DNA of 64,000 nucleotides from Bombus terrestris (taxonomy: Eukaryota; Arthropoda; Insecta; Hymenoptera; Apidae). Location: the NCBI RefSeq assembly GCF_910591885.1, contig NC_063285.1:5985395-6049394 (forward strand). The letters run 5' to 3'. The position numbers and the translations under genes were made by a program. Positions 10,862 through 22,592 of the stretch are shown in pieces; position 1 is the stretch's first letter; every line of letters starts with the position of its first letter. The notes under the pieces were generated by a model. The model was not told the DNA's origin. It did not search any database and saw only the letters and a list, made by a program, of their open reading frames with translations.

Positions 10862-11870
10862 AACTGTAGACAGTTCGCTGTTGAGTGCCGAAGCGTGGAG
10901 ACGTGTCTCTAGTGCCCAGTGAAGTTCGAAAGTAACACGTGTCACCCAACCGTCGAAAGTGAACACAACGTGCTCCTATCCTCCCAAGTGTTTCATATCC
11001 GCCAGGGAGAAGAAAAGCCTACGCACCTAACCCCTACCCGAACCTTGCCTCAAAGCCTCACGACTAGTTATTTATATTGAAATAGCTAGCTCGATGATGG
11101 CCCAGCAATCATCACCAGGCTCGCCCACGCAAACTTACAACTACCCCGCACTACTCCCCCCGTGGCAGAAGTGCAGCAGACCCCCACGCCCCAACGACGC
11201 CAATAAGGCGAAAAAACGCAAAATTGAATCACCAAACACAAACTCAAACCAACAGCAAACAACACAAATCAACACCCACAATAGGTTCGCAATACTAGAA
11301 TCCTCAAACGACGCCATGGAAATCGCAGGCCCGCCACCAAACCAACAAGCACAGAGAAGCCCCCCTCCCCCACCAATATTTGTTAATGATGTCATCGACA
11401 TCCAAACAATGATCAAGTCCTTAGAGAGAGATATCTCCAAGGAAGACTACAACCTGAAGATTACCAACGACCAAGTCAAAATCCTGCCGACAAATCCAGA
11501 AGCCTACAGGAAACTCACCAAAACACTTAGGGCCCTGAACGCCAATTTCCACACCTACCAACTCAAAGAAGAAAGACCTTTTCGGGTGGTGCTACGAAAC
11601 ATCCACCACTCCGCAGACATCGACGACCTAAAAACCGAACTATCTAAACTCGGCCACGAAGTCATCAATGTCAGCAACATAAGGCATAGAGTCACGAAAG
11701 ACCCGTTATCCCTATTCTTTATTGACCTAAAACAGAAACCCAACAACAAGGAAATATACAACACCAGTCGCCTAATGAACGCCATCGTAAAATTCGAACC
11801 ACCGCAAATCAAAAAGGAGATAGTGCAATGCAAAAGGTGCCAAAGATACGAGCACACGCAGAAAACTGAC
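10862..11870 (+). pseudogene. Jockey family C LINE: 5' UTR and ORF1 front
   Basis: A GC-rich 5' UTR resembles that of Jockey B at 15.5 kb (shared CGACTAGTTATTT and GATGGCCCAGCAATC-like start context). ORF1 starts at ATG 11094 (MMAQQSSPGSPTQTYNY). It includes FHTYQLKEERPFRVVLRNIHH and reaches the first zinc-knuckle cysteines (CKRCQRYEHTQK) before breaking off at about 11868, where copia gag starts. No ORF2 or tail remains. The abrupt loss of the 3' end suggests rearrangement rather than ordinary 5' truncation. Confidence 0.75.
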
Positions 11871-11887
11871 TCCAGTGGCGTTTTGTC

Positions 11888-12634
11888 ATGCATACACTTT
11901 TGGAGGAAGATGACCTGATCAACATGTGTGAAGGGAATCTGTGTCATCCAGGTAACAGTGCGGAGAAAGAAATCGCTCGTAAAAGATTTTTGAAGGCAGA
12001 TCGGCTAGCGAGAAAATTAATTGTGACCTCAGTAGGAAGGAAACCGTTGGATCTTCTTTTATGTTGCACAACAGCACATGAAATGTGGAAAAAGTTGAAT
12101 ACAGTATATGACATGAAGTCGGATGAGAATCTAAGTATGGTCCAGAAGCATTTCTTCAATTTTAAATGGGAAGAATCTGAAAATGTATCTTACAACTTAT
12201 CAAAGTTGGAATTGATAGCGGCGAAGATGAAAGCTCTTGGGAGCGAAATTGGCGAGAAAATGCTGATAACACGCATTTTATCGGTGTTACCGAACAAATT
12301 TGACCATTTTCACAGTGCGTGGGATTCGGTGGAAGAAGAAAAGAAGACCTTAGACAGGCTTAATACCAGATTGATGGCGGAAGAAATCAGATGGAAGAAA
12401 GACGACCAGGAAACATCGGTGGTTCTGGTAACAAAAGGCAACAATTACAAAAGGGAACAGCAGAAGCAGTCAAGCAAACCTGAATACGAGAAACAAGGAC
12501 CAAGATGTTTCAACTGTGGAAAAGTTGGCCATCTAAAGAAGGATTGTTTTAGATGCTTTACATGCAAATGGAAAGGCCACACCAGTAAAAATTGGTTTAA
12601 AAATAAGAAAGGAAACAACAGTAGAGACAACTAG
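11888..12634 (+). pseudogene. Copia Gag (UBN2-type) with zinc knuckle
   Basis: The Gag core reads WKKLNTVYDMKSDENLSMVQ, LITRILSVLPNKFDHF and LNTRLMAEEIRWKK, followed by the knuckle CFNCGKVGHLKKDC and a second CFTCKWKGH. It lacks the usual N-terminal region, so it is truncated at the junction with Jockey C. The only break before protease is TAG at 12632-12634; after it the same frame runs into the protease site DSGATNHM near 12730. Confidence 0.8.
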
Positions 12635-12689
12635 AAACCCAGAAATGAAAATCGAGATCACAGCGGAATTGGTCTATTAGGAAGCACCT

Positions 12690-12834
12690 CAACGATACAA
12701 GTGGCAAACCATGATGCTTGGATAATCGACTCAGGGGCTACGAATCACATGACAGGACGACAAGAATGGTTCAGCGTCTTCGAAAAATTCGATAACACGG
12801 TGAAGATAGAAATCGGCGATGGTACCGTTCATGG
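12690..12834 (+). pseudogene. Copia aspartic protease
   Basis: AWIIDSGATNHMTG is the copia protease active site; it continues as FSVFEKFDN and KIEIGDGTVHG. The frame is that of gag beyond its stop. A one-base shift near 12830 separates it from the integrase frame, which resumes with KMYAKGKIKVETFVDG. Confidence 0.75.
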
Positions 12835-14535
12835 ATGCAAAGGAAAATGTACGCCAAAGGAAAAATCAAGGTAGAGACTTTTGTGGACGGCAAATGGGTA
12901 GCATGTACAATGAACGATGTCTTGTATGTACCAGGTATGAAAAGAAATCTATTTTCCATTAGATCTATTGCAAGAAGAGGTCTAGATTTCTGTATTCTAA
13001 GGGAAGGGAATAACTGCATGTTTTTACAAAATCAGAAAATAATAGCAAGGGGTTCTGTTATTGGAAATTTATATAAGGTCGACATGCGAGTTATCATACC
13101 GTCAGTTTGTAATCTTAGCAATAGAGCGGAGTCAAACGCGGACACACTGCAGTTATGGCACGAACGGCTATGTCATCAAAACATCAGACACGTTAAGGAA
13201 TTTTTAAAGAATTCGAATATGAAAGTTGTAGAGGATAGTAACTTTTTCTGTGAAGGTTGCGCGTACGGGAAACACCATAGATCGAGTTTTCACCAGAAAA
13301 TCAAACGTGCGACTAAACCTCGCGAAATTATTTATACGGATGTATGTGGACCTATGGAAGTCGAGTCATTAGGCAAGAAATTGTATTTTCTTGCGTTTAA
13401 AGATGATTTTTCTAAATTCACAAAGATTTACTTCTTACGACATAAGTCAGAAGTAATCGAAAAGTTAAGAACTTTTTGCCTAGAAGTCGAAAATCAATTC
13501 AATGATAAAATCAAAGGAATTCATAGTGATGGAGGGAAAGAATTCAAAAATAAAGAGGATAAAGAATTTTTAAGAAGTCAGGGAATTAAACATACGATTA
13601 ACGTCCCATACACTCCTGAACAGAATGGCGTCGCAGAAAGAGAAAATAGAACAATAGTAGAAGCAGGACGGTCGATGTTATATTCGAAATCTAATCTACC
13701 GCTGTTTTTATGGGCCGAAGCCATGAACACTGCAGTGCATGTCATAAATAAGACCGGGCCGACAAGACAAGTCAAGAAAACGCCATATGAACTGTGGTAC
13801 GGGAAACCGCCAGATGTAGAAAAGTTTAGGGTTTTTGGTACTGAGTGCTTTGCACACATACCTGCAGAAAAGAGAAGAAAATTGGACAAAAAGACTAACA
13901 AAGGATATTTCGTAGGCTATCTAGATGACGGACGAGGCTATCGAGTGTACATGCCGACCGTAAGAAATGTAATATTGAGCCGTGACGTAATATTTAAGCC
14001 CAAACTAGAAACTGGAAAATGTGTTAATTTAAGTTTACCGAAAATTGTGGAACGCGAAGATGTGTATGCACAGAGCGATAGAGCATGTAAGTACGAAAGT
14101 GCAGAGAGTGAACCTGAAAAACAACCTTTTATAACTAGCGAGAATGTGAGACAATTGAGAGATAAAGGTAAGATCAAACGAACCGATTTTTATGGTAGCC
14201 CAGTAACGTACGTAGCGGAAAAATTACCGGTGGATTTTAACGAAGCGATGAGATCTGAAAAGAAAGAGTTATGGGAAACGGTTATGAATGATGAAATGAA
14301 ATCGCACTATGAAAATAAGACGTGGATTCTTGTAGAAAAACCAAAAGATCAAAAGATACTTAGTAATAGGTGGGTTTTAACGGTAAAGCTAAATCCGGAC
14401 AATTCGGAACGATACAAAGCGCGACTTGTAATAAAACGGTATTCACAGAAAGAAGGCATAGATTATAAGGAAACCTATAGTCCCGTTGCTCGGTTTGACA
14501 ATGAGATTAATGCTCGGTATTGCTGCCAAAAATAA
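12835..14535 (+). pseudogene. Copia integrase and start of RT
   Basis: Integrase zinc domain: LWHERLCHQNIRHVKEF ... FCEGCAYGKHH. Catalytic core: first Asp in YTDVCGPM, second in HSDGGKEF, Glu in EQNGVAERENR, so the DDE triad is present. GKPPDVEKFRVFGTECFAHI and KGYFVGYLDDGRGY follow. RT begins at KKELWETVMNDEMKSHYENK and NRWVLTVKLNPD. The frame ends in ARFDNEINA where PVARF-T is expected, so a frameshift lies near 14500. Confidence 0.9.
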
Positions 14536-15486
14536 TTTACACTTTGAACAGTTTGACATTAAAACCGCATTTTTATATGGAAGTCTGAAAGAAGACATCT
14601 ATATGAAACAACCTAAAGGTTATGATATGGTACGAATCGCGTTTATAAATTACTAAAAAGTCTATATGGCTTAAAGCAGTCTCCAAGATGTTGGACGAAA
14701 CGTATCACAAAATTTATTTCAAATCTAAAATTCGATCAGAGTAACGCAGATCCTTGTTTTTATATTTATACAGAAGATGACAAATTAATGCTGATGACCA
14801 TATACGTAGACAATGGATTGGTAGCAGCTTCAAACAAATCTCTAATCGATAAATTTTTCAGTGATTTAAATAAAGAATTCAAAATTATGAGTTCGAAAGA
14901 AGTAAAGAGTTTTCTTGGACTTGAAATTAATAGATTAAAAAATGGTTCAATATTCATTTTTCATTTTTCAATATTCATCATTCATTTTTTCATTCATCAA
15001 ACAGTGTTTCTACACCTATCGAGACTAATTGGAGCAAAAATAACATAGACAATAATGATTGTAACGCACCATACAGAGAAGCCGTAGGAAACTTGAAAAG
15101 ATATAGAATGGATTCGGAAATACAAATAATTCCCTTTATTTAACACACAACTGTTACACATATATCTTATACTCTTAAGACCTCAAAATCCTACTCGCAC
15201 GCACGCTTGTTGTCAACCGACTCTTCCAGATACTTCTAACGACTGCTCTTGTCTTTTGTCTCAACCAAGACCCGGACGTCCTCTGACGCTTACACACACA
15301 TTCACATGTACAGTGTAAATGTATCATATTCCCAACAAAACTTAATGTTTTTACAAACCGTAAGTAGGTCAGACATTAGCGTGCAATAGCGTCGAGACAT
15401 TTAGAGAATCCAAACGAGTATCAGTGGAAATTAGTCAAACGAATTTTGCGCTGGATAAAAGGGACCGCAGACATGGGATTCTTATA
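14522..15486 (+). pseudogene. Copia RT and RNase H, broken
   Basis: After the frameshift, FEQFDIKTAFLYGSLKEDIY and YKLLKSLYGLKQSPRCW are clear RT blocks. The catalytic box is YVDNGLVAAS near 14800: the second Asp of YVDD is Asn, which would disable RT. A run of ATTCATTTTT-like repeats has expanded at about 14946-15000. PYREAVGN at about 15070-15090 is split by a solo LTR and resumes at 15338 with LMFLQTVSRSDIS, then YQWKLVKRILRWIKG. It stops at about 15486. Confidence 0.85.
15094..15337 (-). repeat. Solo copia LTR with perfect 5-bp target duplication
   Basis: Minus-strand LTR of 244 bp running TGTTGGGAATATG ... ATATCTTTTCA. It is flanked on both sides by AAACT (15089-15093 and 15338-15342); joining the flanks restores the host copia reading frame through PYREAVGN-LMFLQ. 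A diverged family member is at 47481-47726 on the other strand. LTR-LTR recombination is the usual route to a solo LTR. Confidence 0.9.
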
Positions 15487-15664
15487 TACCCTACGAAGTT
15501 CACAAAACAACACGTGACGCCCATCTGTCGAAAGCGAGTCCAACAAACCAAGCCAAGCGTTCGCAAACGTGCCAGTGAAAAGTGAAAAATCCAACGCCAC
15601 TAAGCTCTGATCGGAATCACAGCCTCTCGACTAGTTATTTCACATTGAATTAACTAGATCGACG

Positions 15665-16611
15665 ATGGCCCAATCACCCCTAACGGGAGCTACGGAGCGT
15701 AATTACAACAACGCTGCTCTTCCTCCCCCGTGGCAAAGGGTCAATACACCCCATCTTGCAAACGACCCTCAAACGAAAAAACGCAAACTCGAAGTCAGCA
15801 GGGGCAATGTGAGCAAAAGGCAAGCCAACCCGCCAGCCAGCCAAGTGACTACCCACAACAGGTTCGCGATACTGGAGGCAGAGGTCGCCATGGAGACAAC
15901 CACAGAGGTAAATAAACAACATACACAAAAAAACCCCCCTCCCCGCCAATCTTCATCGAAGATGTCATTGACATCCAATCAATGACAAAGACAATCCAAA
16001 ACGAAGTCGGCAAGGACGAATATAAACTGAAAATCAGCAATAACAGCATTAAAATCCTGCCGGCCAACCCTGACGCATACAGGAAACTAACGAAGTTGCT
16101 AGAAAACCTGAATGCCAACTTCCACACTTACCAACTCAAGCAAGAAAGACCATTCCGAGTGGTGCTACGCAACATCCACCACTCAGTCGACCTAGATGAA
16201 CTAAAGTTCGAACTTCAAAATCTTGGCCATGAGGTAACAAACATAAGCAACATTAAACATAGAATCTCAAAAAATCCACTATCACTATTTTTCATAGATT
16301 TAAAACAAAAAGTAAACAACAAAGAAATCTACAACATCAACCGGCTGATGAACTCCATAGTTAAGTTCGAGCCACCTCTTGTAAAGAAAGAAATAGTACA
16401 ATGCAAAAAGTGCCAAAGGTACGGCCACACGCAGAAATACTGCAACCATAACTTCCGGTGCGTAAAATTAGCAGGTAGTCACCCCACTGACCAATGCGCT
16501 AAATCCCCAGAAACCCCCGCGAAGTGCATCCACTGTCAGGGAGAGCATCCTGCGAACTACAAAGGATGCTCAGCCTATAAACTCTACATAATATTAAGTA
16601 TCCAAAACTGA
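15665..16611 (+). pseudogene. Jockey B ORF1 (Gag-like RNA-binding protein)
   Basis: It starts MAQSPLTGATERNYNN at 15665; a frameshift near 15960 moves it to the frame open from 15982. It has the Jockey ORF1 block NANFHTYQLKQERPFRVVLR and zinc knuckles CKKCQRYGHTQKYC, CVKLAGSHPTDQC (one Cys lost) and CIHCQGEHPANYKGC. A second frameshift near 16600 removes the C-terminal tail, whose remnant continues to about 16870. Confidence 0.8.
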
Positions 16612-16879
16612 GACCCAAGGACATAACCATACAAGAACTCACACCCCAAAAACTCACCTCACCATCAGTATCCTATGCGCAGGCAACACAAGGAAACGTA
16701 AGCAACTCGAAAACACACAGTGTACACACAGAAAATAGAATTCCCACCCCACAAAACACAGACAACTTCACCAGATTCGAAAAACTTATCGAGAAGCAAA
16801 CTGAGCAAATTAACAACTTGCTGTCACTACTCACACTCTTCATGGACAAATTGATACGCACAGAAGCAAAATAAAACCA

Positions 16880-19530
16880 ATGCGAATAGCTCTGTGGAAC
16901 GCCAACGGTCTAGCTCAGCACTAATTTGAACTAGAACTATTCTTAAAACAACAGCAAATCGATGTGATGCTCATATCCGAAACCCACTTCACCGACAAAA
17001 ACTACCTCAAAATACACGGCTACAACTTCTACCACACCCAACACCCCAGCGGAAAGGCCCACGGCGGCACCCGAATCATAATCAAATCAAACATGAAGCA
17101 CTACGAACTTCCACCATTCCAGAAAGACTACCTCCAAGCAACAAACGTAGCAATAGAAGACTGTCATGGTACAATCACCACTTCAGCTGTATACTGCCCT
17201 CCCAGACACTCCATCGCCAAAGAAGACTTTGACAGCTTCCTGGACACCCTGGACAATAGATTCATAGCTGGAGGAGACTACAACGCCAAACACACCCAAT
17301 GGGGTAGCAGACTGGTTACAGTAAGAGGCAAAAACCTCCACAACAGCATAATAACCAGCAACCTCAACTACCTTACCACATACGAACCCACACACTGGCC
17401 CACCGATACAAACAAAATACGCGATCTCCTTGATTTCCCCATAACTAAAAATATCTCGTCAAGACACGTCCAAATCAATTCCTCGGCTGATCTCTCCTCT
17501 GATCATTCCCCCGTGATAGTAACAGTCAGTTCAACTATCATCGAGAATACACCTAATGGCTCCATTCATAACCAACACACCAACTGGCAGCTCTTTAGAG
17601 AAGTCTTTACACACACAACTTCAGCCTCAACTTCACTAAAAACCAATGAAGAAATCGAAGCAGCCACGGAATACCTAAACACGAGCATAATAAACGCTAT
17701 CCGCTTCTCCACACCGGCAAAAACGTCCATCAGCAAACACGAATATCCCCAGTACATATTAAAAAAAATAGCAGAAAAACGTAGACTAAGAAGAGTATGG
17801 CAGACCCATAGAACACCGGAGGACAAACGCAAACTAAACAACGCAACTAGAAAACTATCCAAAACCATAAAAAACTACAATAATGACCGTTTTCACAAAT
17901 ATCTCGCCAGCTTGTCCCCCACAGCCGACTCCAACTACTCACTATGGAAGGCCTCCAGGAAACTCAAGCGCCGCCCACAAATAATACCTCCAATCCGCCG
18001 TCCGCAGGGTGCATGGGCGCGTAGCCCTATAGAAAAAGCCAACCTATTTGCCAAACACTTGTCTGAAGTATTCAAACCCCATTCCTCCGTAACTGCTGCG
18101 GACGTTACCGAATACCTGCACACTCCCTTCCAAATGTCCCCTCCTTTTGAACCCTTCACTTCTGCAGAGATCATAGAAGCAATCAGTCGCCTAAACCCCA
18201 AGAAAGCAGCAGGTCACGACCTGATAGGAAATAAAGCAATCAAGGAACTTCCCATAAAAGGGATTGCACTCATCGCATCAATCTTTAACGCTATCCCTCG
18301 CCTTCAACACTTTCCCAAGGCTTGGAAAATCTCACTGATCACCCTCATCCCTAAACCTGGTAAACCAATATATGAAACCAGCTCCTATCGCCCAATCAGT
18401 CTTTTACCTACCCTGTCTAAACTATTCGAGAGAATGCTCACGAATCGTCTCCTTCCACTCCTAGAAGAATTGAAAACACTCCCAGATCACCAATTCGGCT
18501 TCCGAAAACAACACTCAACAGTAGAGCAAATCCACCGCATAACCCACATGATCAGCCAAACCCTTGAAAAGAAAAAATACTGCTTAGCGGTATTCCTAGA
18601 CATCCAACAAGCATTCGATAAAGTATGGCATGAAGGACTACTCTACAAGCTTAAAAAAATCCTACCCCACCCATACTACTCCATCTTAAAATCCTACCTA
18701 ACCGACAGACAATTCATAGTTAAATGTCTAGACGCCACTTCCGCAACATTCTCAATAGAATCCGGCATACCACAAGGTAGTATCCTCGGACCCCTACTAT
18801 TCTCCATCTACACAGCCGACTTACCCATATCAAACGAGGTAACAATAGCAACATTTGCCGACGACACAGCACTATTAGCTACCCACGCAGACCCGGCAAT
18901 TGCCTCATCCACTCTCCAGCGAAGTCTCGACTCCATGGAAAAGTGGTTCCAAAAGTGGGGTTTTAAAATAATCGAAAAAAAATCCTCCCATGTAACCTTC
19001 ACGCTCCGAAAACAAACCTACCCCCAGGTCACCATTAACAACACAATAATCCCAAGCAAGGATTCCGTAAGATACCTGGGCATGACCCTGGACAGGAGGC
19101 TAACTTGGAAAAAACATATCTCGGAAAAACAAAGCAACTAAAGGAAAAACTAAGAAAATTCTATTGGCTCACGGGCTCCAAACTAAACATACAGAACAAA
19201 ATAACCCTCTACAAGGCCGTAATAAAACCTGTCTGGACCTACGGAATCCAACTATGGGGAACAGCAAGTAACTCCAACATTGAAATACTCCAACGCTTCC
19301 AATCGAAAACGCTAAGGTCCCTATTAAATGCAGCCTGGTATGTTACCAACGAAACAATCCACCGTGACCTCAAGATACCTATAGTCTTATACCTACAGTC
19401 AAAGATGAAATACACAAGTCCAGAAGCAGATATAACACAAGAGTCAACAACCACCATAACCCACTAGTCACCCAACTACTGGACACGACGGACCAGATCC
19501 GCAGACTAAAAAGAAAATACCCTCTAGATT
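16880..19530 (+). pseudogene. Jockey B ORF2 (endonuclease and reverse transcriptase)
   Basis: ATG at 16880 opens MRIALWNANGLAQH, followed at codon 15 by TAA (16922-16924); the same frame then stays open to 19141. The endonuclease keeps its Glu (LISETHF), FIAGGDYNAKHTQWGS and SSDHSPVIVT. RT has KKAAGHDLIGNKAIK, YRPISLLPTLSKLFERML, FLDIQQAFDKVWHE, IPQGSILGPLLFS and the catalytic FADD at about 18850-18865. A frameshift near 19130 moves the C-terminal WTYGIQLWGTAS block to another frame. Confidence 0.9.
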
Positions 19531-19689
19531 AAATCCTTAGTTTCTACTAGAACCAACAATATAAAACTATTATAATCCATGTCATTGTATCACGCCAAAC
19601 TAAGTTACTGAAAATTCTCAACGAGAATTGGTTGTAAATATTCTAACAAATAAAAAAAAAATTTATGTAATATGTGCTTTATAAGATAT

Positions 19690-19882
19690 TTATAGATACA
19701 CATTGCACGCGTCTCGGCATTCTTTTTGTCGCACCATCTTTTGTACCACCATGCATACGAAACAGTTCCATTCTTCTGTTTTACAAGACGCTACACACGC
19801 TCATACTCTCACACAAACTCATACTCATATGTATGTAGCTGTGTTCAGAGTGTTATAACAGAGTATCAATGAGGAATCTGGC
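19690..19882 (-). repeat. Gypsy-like LTR remnant matching 31.85-32.1 kb
   Basis: Reverse-complemented, this matches the plus strand at 31850-32110: shared CAGATTCCTCAT, CTCTGTTATAACACTCTGAAC, then TACATACATATGA and GTAAAACAGA blocks. A stretch of about 85 bp present at 31.9 kb is absent here. Similarity extends past the LTR-like part into sequence touching the virus-like fragment at about 19883. Confidence 0.65.
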
Positions 19883-19883
19883 T

Positions 19884-21200
19884 CTTGCTCTGGTTCACGT
19901 CACCGATCATGTACACCTCCCCCGCACATGTTAAGGCATTTAAGAATCTTATTGTTCCAGTGTGCATCATTAACGCCTCGTCGATAAACACACGAGAGTA
20001 CTCCTCTTTTACTCCGTTAACCAATACCGACGCGACGGTCCTAACGTCACGCAACCAAATTTTCTCCGAGACAGTTGGATATCTCCTCGCTAATTTATCT
20101 CGTATTTCTTTCGCGCTCTTCTTCGTCATGGTCAAGATAATATCATTCGTCCTAGAAAAAACCGGAACGATAAACTGATTTATCAAATGGGCTTATCACA
20201 CCCAGGCGGTCCATTAACCCAAGTTATACTGGGCAACGGAACAGATGTCACATCAACACCCCTAATATTATTCGAAATCTGCTGATTTAACATGATCTCA
20301 GTTTTACGCGAAACTAGAACATATCTGCAGTCGGTATCAAAACGTGGATTTTGTCATCAAATTTTACATACTTATCTTTTACAAAACCAAAATTATACTT
20401 TTTTGTATATTCTTTGACTAACCATCTCTTAATGATGTTGTCGACAAGTTAAAGGATTTTTCCCCTAACTGACGAATAACATCTAAACTAATTTTTAAAG
20501 AATTATCACCGATGAACGAAATATAAAAATCATATTCTTTCAGGTTAAATGAGTCAGCCAAAAGGGTTGAATACCTGAATTCTATCATAGCATTCACGAA
20601 ATTTGTGCGGAAATCTTGACCAACTAAATATTCCGGCAACCGGGCCATTCCCAGATCTACGTTTGTCACTTTCGGGAAAACCAGCGGTAAAGACTGTTCC
20701 CCCGCCATAATCTCCGATGGAACTAAGGTCATTAATGAGTGCAAATCTACTGCGAGTGCTGAACAGATGGAAGTGTTTCACCATTCATCTCAAAAAGCAG
20801 CCAGGACGAGAACGTTAATATCGTCCGCTATCTCCAGAGTGACTGTTCCCAAATCAGACGGCAACCAACATAAGAACTTTTCTATCTCCGTCGCCGTCGC
20901 AGCGGTCGCTCAAACTTTCGGCAATATATCTCTTCGAAGCATCCGCGAGTGCCATCTTCAGGTTTAGACCTCGCATCTCACACAAATGAGCAAAAGTGGC
21001 CACACTCTGGTTCACACGGATTGCTTGGTCGTCATTATCCCCTAGACCACCTATACGTGCGTCCGAAAATATCACGGAGGCCATGGCATTACTCAGCAAC
21101 ACAGGTTCGCTAAACGCGTCAACGTGGTACAATCCCGCGTGCGCACAGACCAGAGATGGTATATAACAATCCCAGGGAACTGTCGCGAAAAGGTACCCAA
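19884..21200 (-). pseudogene. Endogenous viral element: virga-like RNA virus replicase/helicase fragment
   Basis: Minus-strand translation carries superfamily-1 viral helicase signatures in order: a degenerate Walker A (GPPGC) near 20199-20213, the motif II block FIDEALMMHTG near 19970, and MIGDVNQ near 19900. The DEALM-HxG-GD-Q spacing is like helicases of tobamovirus-related (virga-like) replicases, including the relatives found in insects. Two further open blocks upstream (20420-20744 and 20854-21140) may come from the replicase ahead of the helicase, but I cannot name a domain in them. Stops and frameshifts interrupt every part; RdRp was not seen. It is a fossil insertion. Confidence 0.7.
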
Positions 21201-21229
21201 AAACATGCCTGACATGTAGGTAACCTTAT

Positions 21230-21852
21230 TGCCTCCCGCTTGGACGCCATTCTGACATTCTCTCACAAAATGCCCTGCTTCCCACATTTGAATCATCCTC
21301 CTTTTTTTGCAGCAAATGCGTTAGTTCTTCTTTCTCCATGATCAAATTTATTTTGCATTTCAGCTATTTCGATTTTATTTTTCACATACGCTACTGTTTC
21401 ATCTTCTTTCTTCAAGGCATCAACCAAATCTCCCATATAGCTATATGCTTCGGATAAGATGTTTAACATGTAAATCAGTTTTTCCTTTTCTTTCACTTGT
21501 GCACCCGCATTTTTTCATACATTTACTAGCTTATCAAGCCTTATTTTTCCACTATATTTCTGCACACAATTTGTAGCGCTGTAAATTCCTTCAAATACAT
21601 CTCGTCTAACTTTTTCATTATTCCATGTGCCGTTTGTTCTTCACTAATAAATTCTAATTGCTTATTTGAGATGTAAGTTATATTTATTGCCTTCAAATCA
21701 TTTTTCTCCCAGTCTGCATTATCTGTACTAGTCTTTTTTCTAATTACGACAGTATCACATTTTTTAAGCTTCAGAAACATGGTAATTGTTTTCTTCTACA
21801 TATTGTAATCCTCTCCATCAAACACCGGTATCGTGATTTCCTTCCTTTCCAT
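21230..21852 (-). pseudogene. Copia Gag remnant
   Basis: Starts at ATG 21852 with MERKEITIPVFDGEDYNM, then a stop where copia Gag has Trp, and continues as KKTITMFLKLKKCDTVV. Later blocks include AINITYISNKQLEF, HGIMKKLDEMYLKE and a frameshifted zinc knuckle (FKCGK then GHFVREC) at about 21255-21296. It follows the LTR and primer site at 22.05-22.3 kb. Gag ends at the knuckle; protease and pol are absent and virus-like sequence follows. Confidence 0.75.
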
Positions 21853-22044
21853 TTTATTTTTTTTTCTTTTTTGTTTATTCTCAAACGTTCCCGCGTGTTC
21901 GAAATCTTCCTATTGTTTTCTTACTTAACCTTTGGTGTCGTGATCTTTTCCATAAACGTCTCGAACTTTTATTCACTTAATGAAACTCATTCACTGATTA
22001 AATCCCCCGAACAAACCAACCAACAAAATCAACAGAACCATTAA

Positions 22045-22060
22045 CCATGCTCTGTTGCCA
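22045..22060 (-). promoter_or_regulatory. Copia primer binding site
   Basis: On the minus strand the LTR end is followed directly by TGGCAACAGAGCATGG, resembling the initiator tRNA-Met internal-fragment primer site (TGGTATCAGAGC type) used by copia elements. Confidence 0.6.
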
Positions 22061-22309
22061 TGTTAAGATATATTAATTTTAGTTTTTCAGCACTGTATCA
22101 TATTTGGATCTTGCCTTGAACACTTCTACTCTATTAGTGTTGCTCTTCTTAAGATATCGTTCTCGCAGGAGGTTTATAGCACTAACAAAAACCCATCGCC
22201 CTTACCCAACAGTTCTCGTTATCATGTGACGCTCATACACATACGTGTGTGTTCACTCTACGTTTCCTTACTCTCGCACGTACAATACCAATGTACTATA
22301 TATTCAACA
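22061..22309 (-). repeat. Copia 5' LTR
   Basis: A 249-bp LTR starting TGTTGAATATATAGTACA and ending ATATATCTTAACA on the minus strand, with a primer site immediately downstream and gag after the leader. Both ends resemble the solo LTR at 15094-15337, so the two belong to related subfamilies. Confidence 0.75.
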
Positions 22310-22321
22310 AGTAAGAGCAGC

Positions 22322-22592
22322 AAAGGCACATGAAGAATCTGCTCTAGAACTTTTATAAGACGAGGTTATCGATAACAATGATGTTTATATTCAAATTGAA
22401 ATATATATGATCGAGCCACAAATACGCTTCGATTTAAATCCATTTGAATGGTAGAAGGCTAAGGCAAACAAGTATCCAACAATTTCCGAACTTACCAAGA
22501 AATATTTAACAATTCCAGCAACCTCGGCGATATCGAAACGGAGTTTTTTGTATGCTGGAAATATTGTAACAAAAAGAAAAAAAAGGGGGGGA
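22322..22592 (+). pseudogene. hAT transposase C-terminal dimerisation domain remnant
   Basis: Translation reads DLNPFEW, a stop, then ANKYPTISELTKKYLTIPAT, SAISKRSF and AGNIVTKRK. This matches the hAT dimerisation domain (family pattern: PLEWWK, YP-L, A-KYL-IPATS-SER-FS-AG-IV--KR). Only the last roughly 80 residues survive; terminal repeats were not found. Confidence 0.75.

Larger units (their letters stand above)
11871..15486 (+). mobile_element. Ty1/copia retrotransposon, both ends missing
   Basis: Plus-strand order is gag, protease, integrase, RT, RNase H, as in Ty1/copia. The 5' LTR and Gag N-terminus are absent. The 3' part ends in RNase H at about 15486, where Jockey B begins. A solo copia LTR is inserted at 15094-15337. 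Frame breaks: TAG at 12632-12634 between gag and protease, frameshifts near 12830 and 14500, and YVDN in place of YVDD. Confidence 0.85.
15487..19661 (+). mobile_element. Jockey family B LINE, near full length
   Basis: 5' UTR to about 15664, ORF1 15665-16611, ORF2 16880 to about 19530, 3' UTR and a short A-run ending at 19661. Family B is related to C (similar leader and ORF1 start) and more distantly to A. It is inserted in copia RNase H. A 5' frameshift, an early ORF2 stop and a late RT frameshift disable it. I found no convincing target-site duplication. Confidence 0.85.

Noticed and set aside
21093..21296. Zinc knuckle GHFVREC as part of the viral protein
   Set aside because: It continues the copia Gag from upstream; the virus-like text starts after it in another frame.
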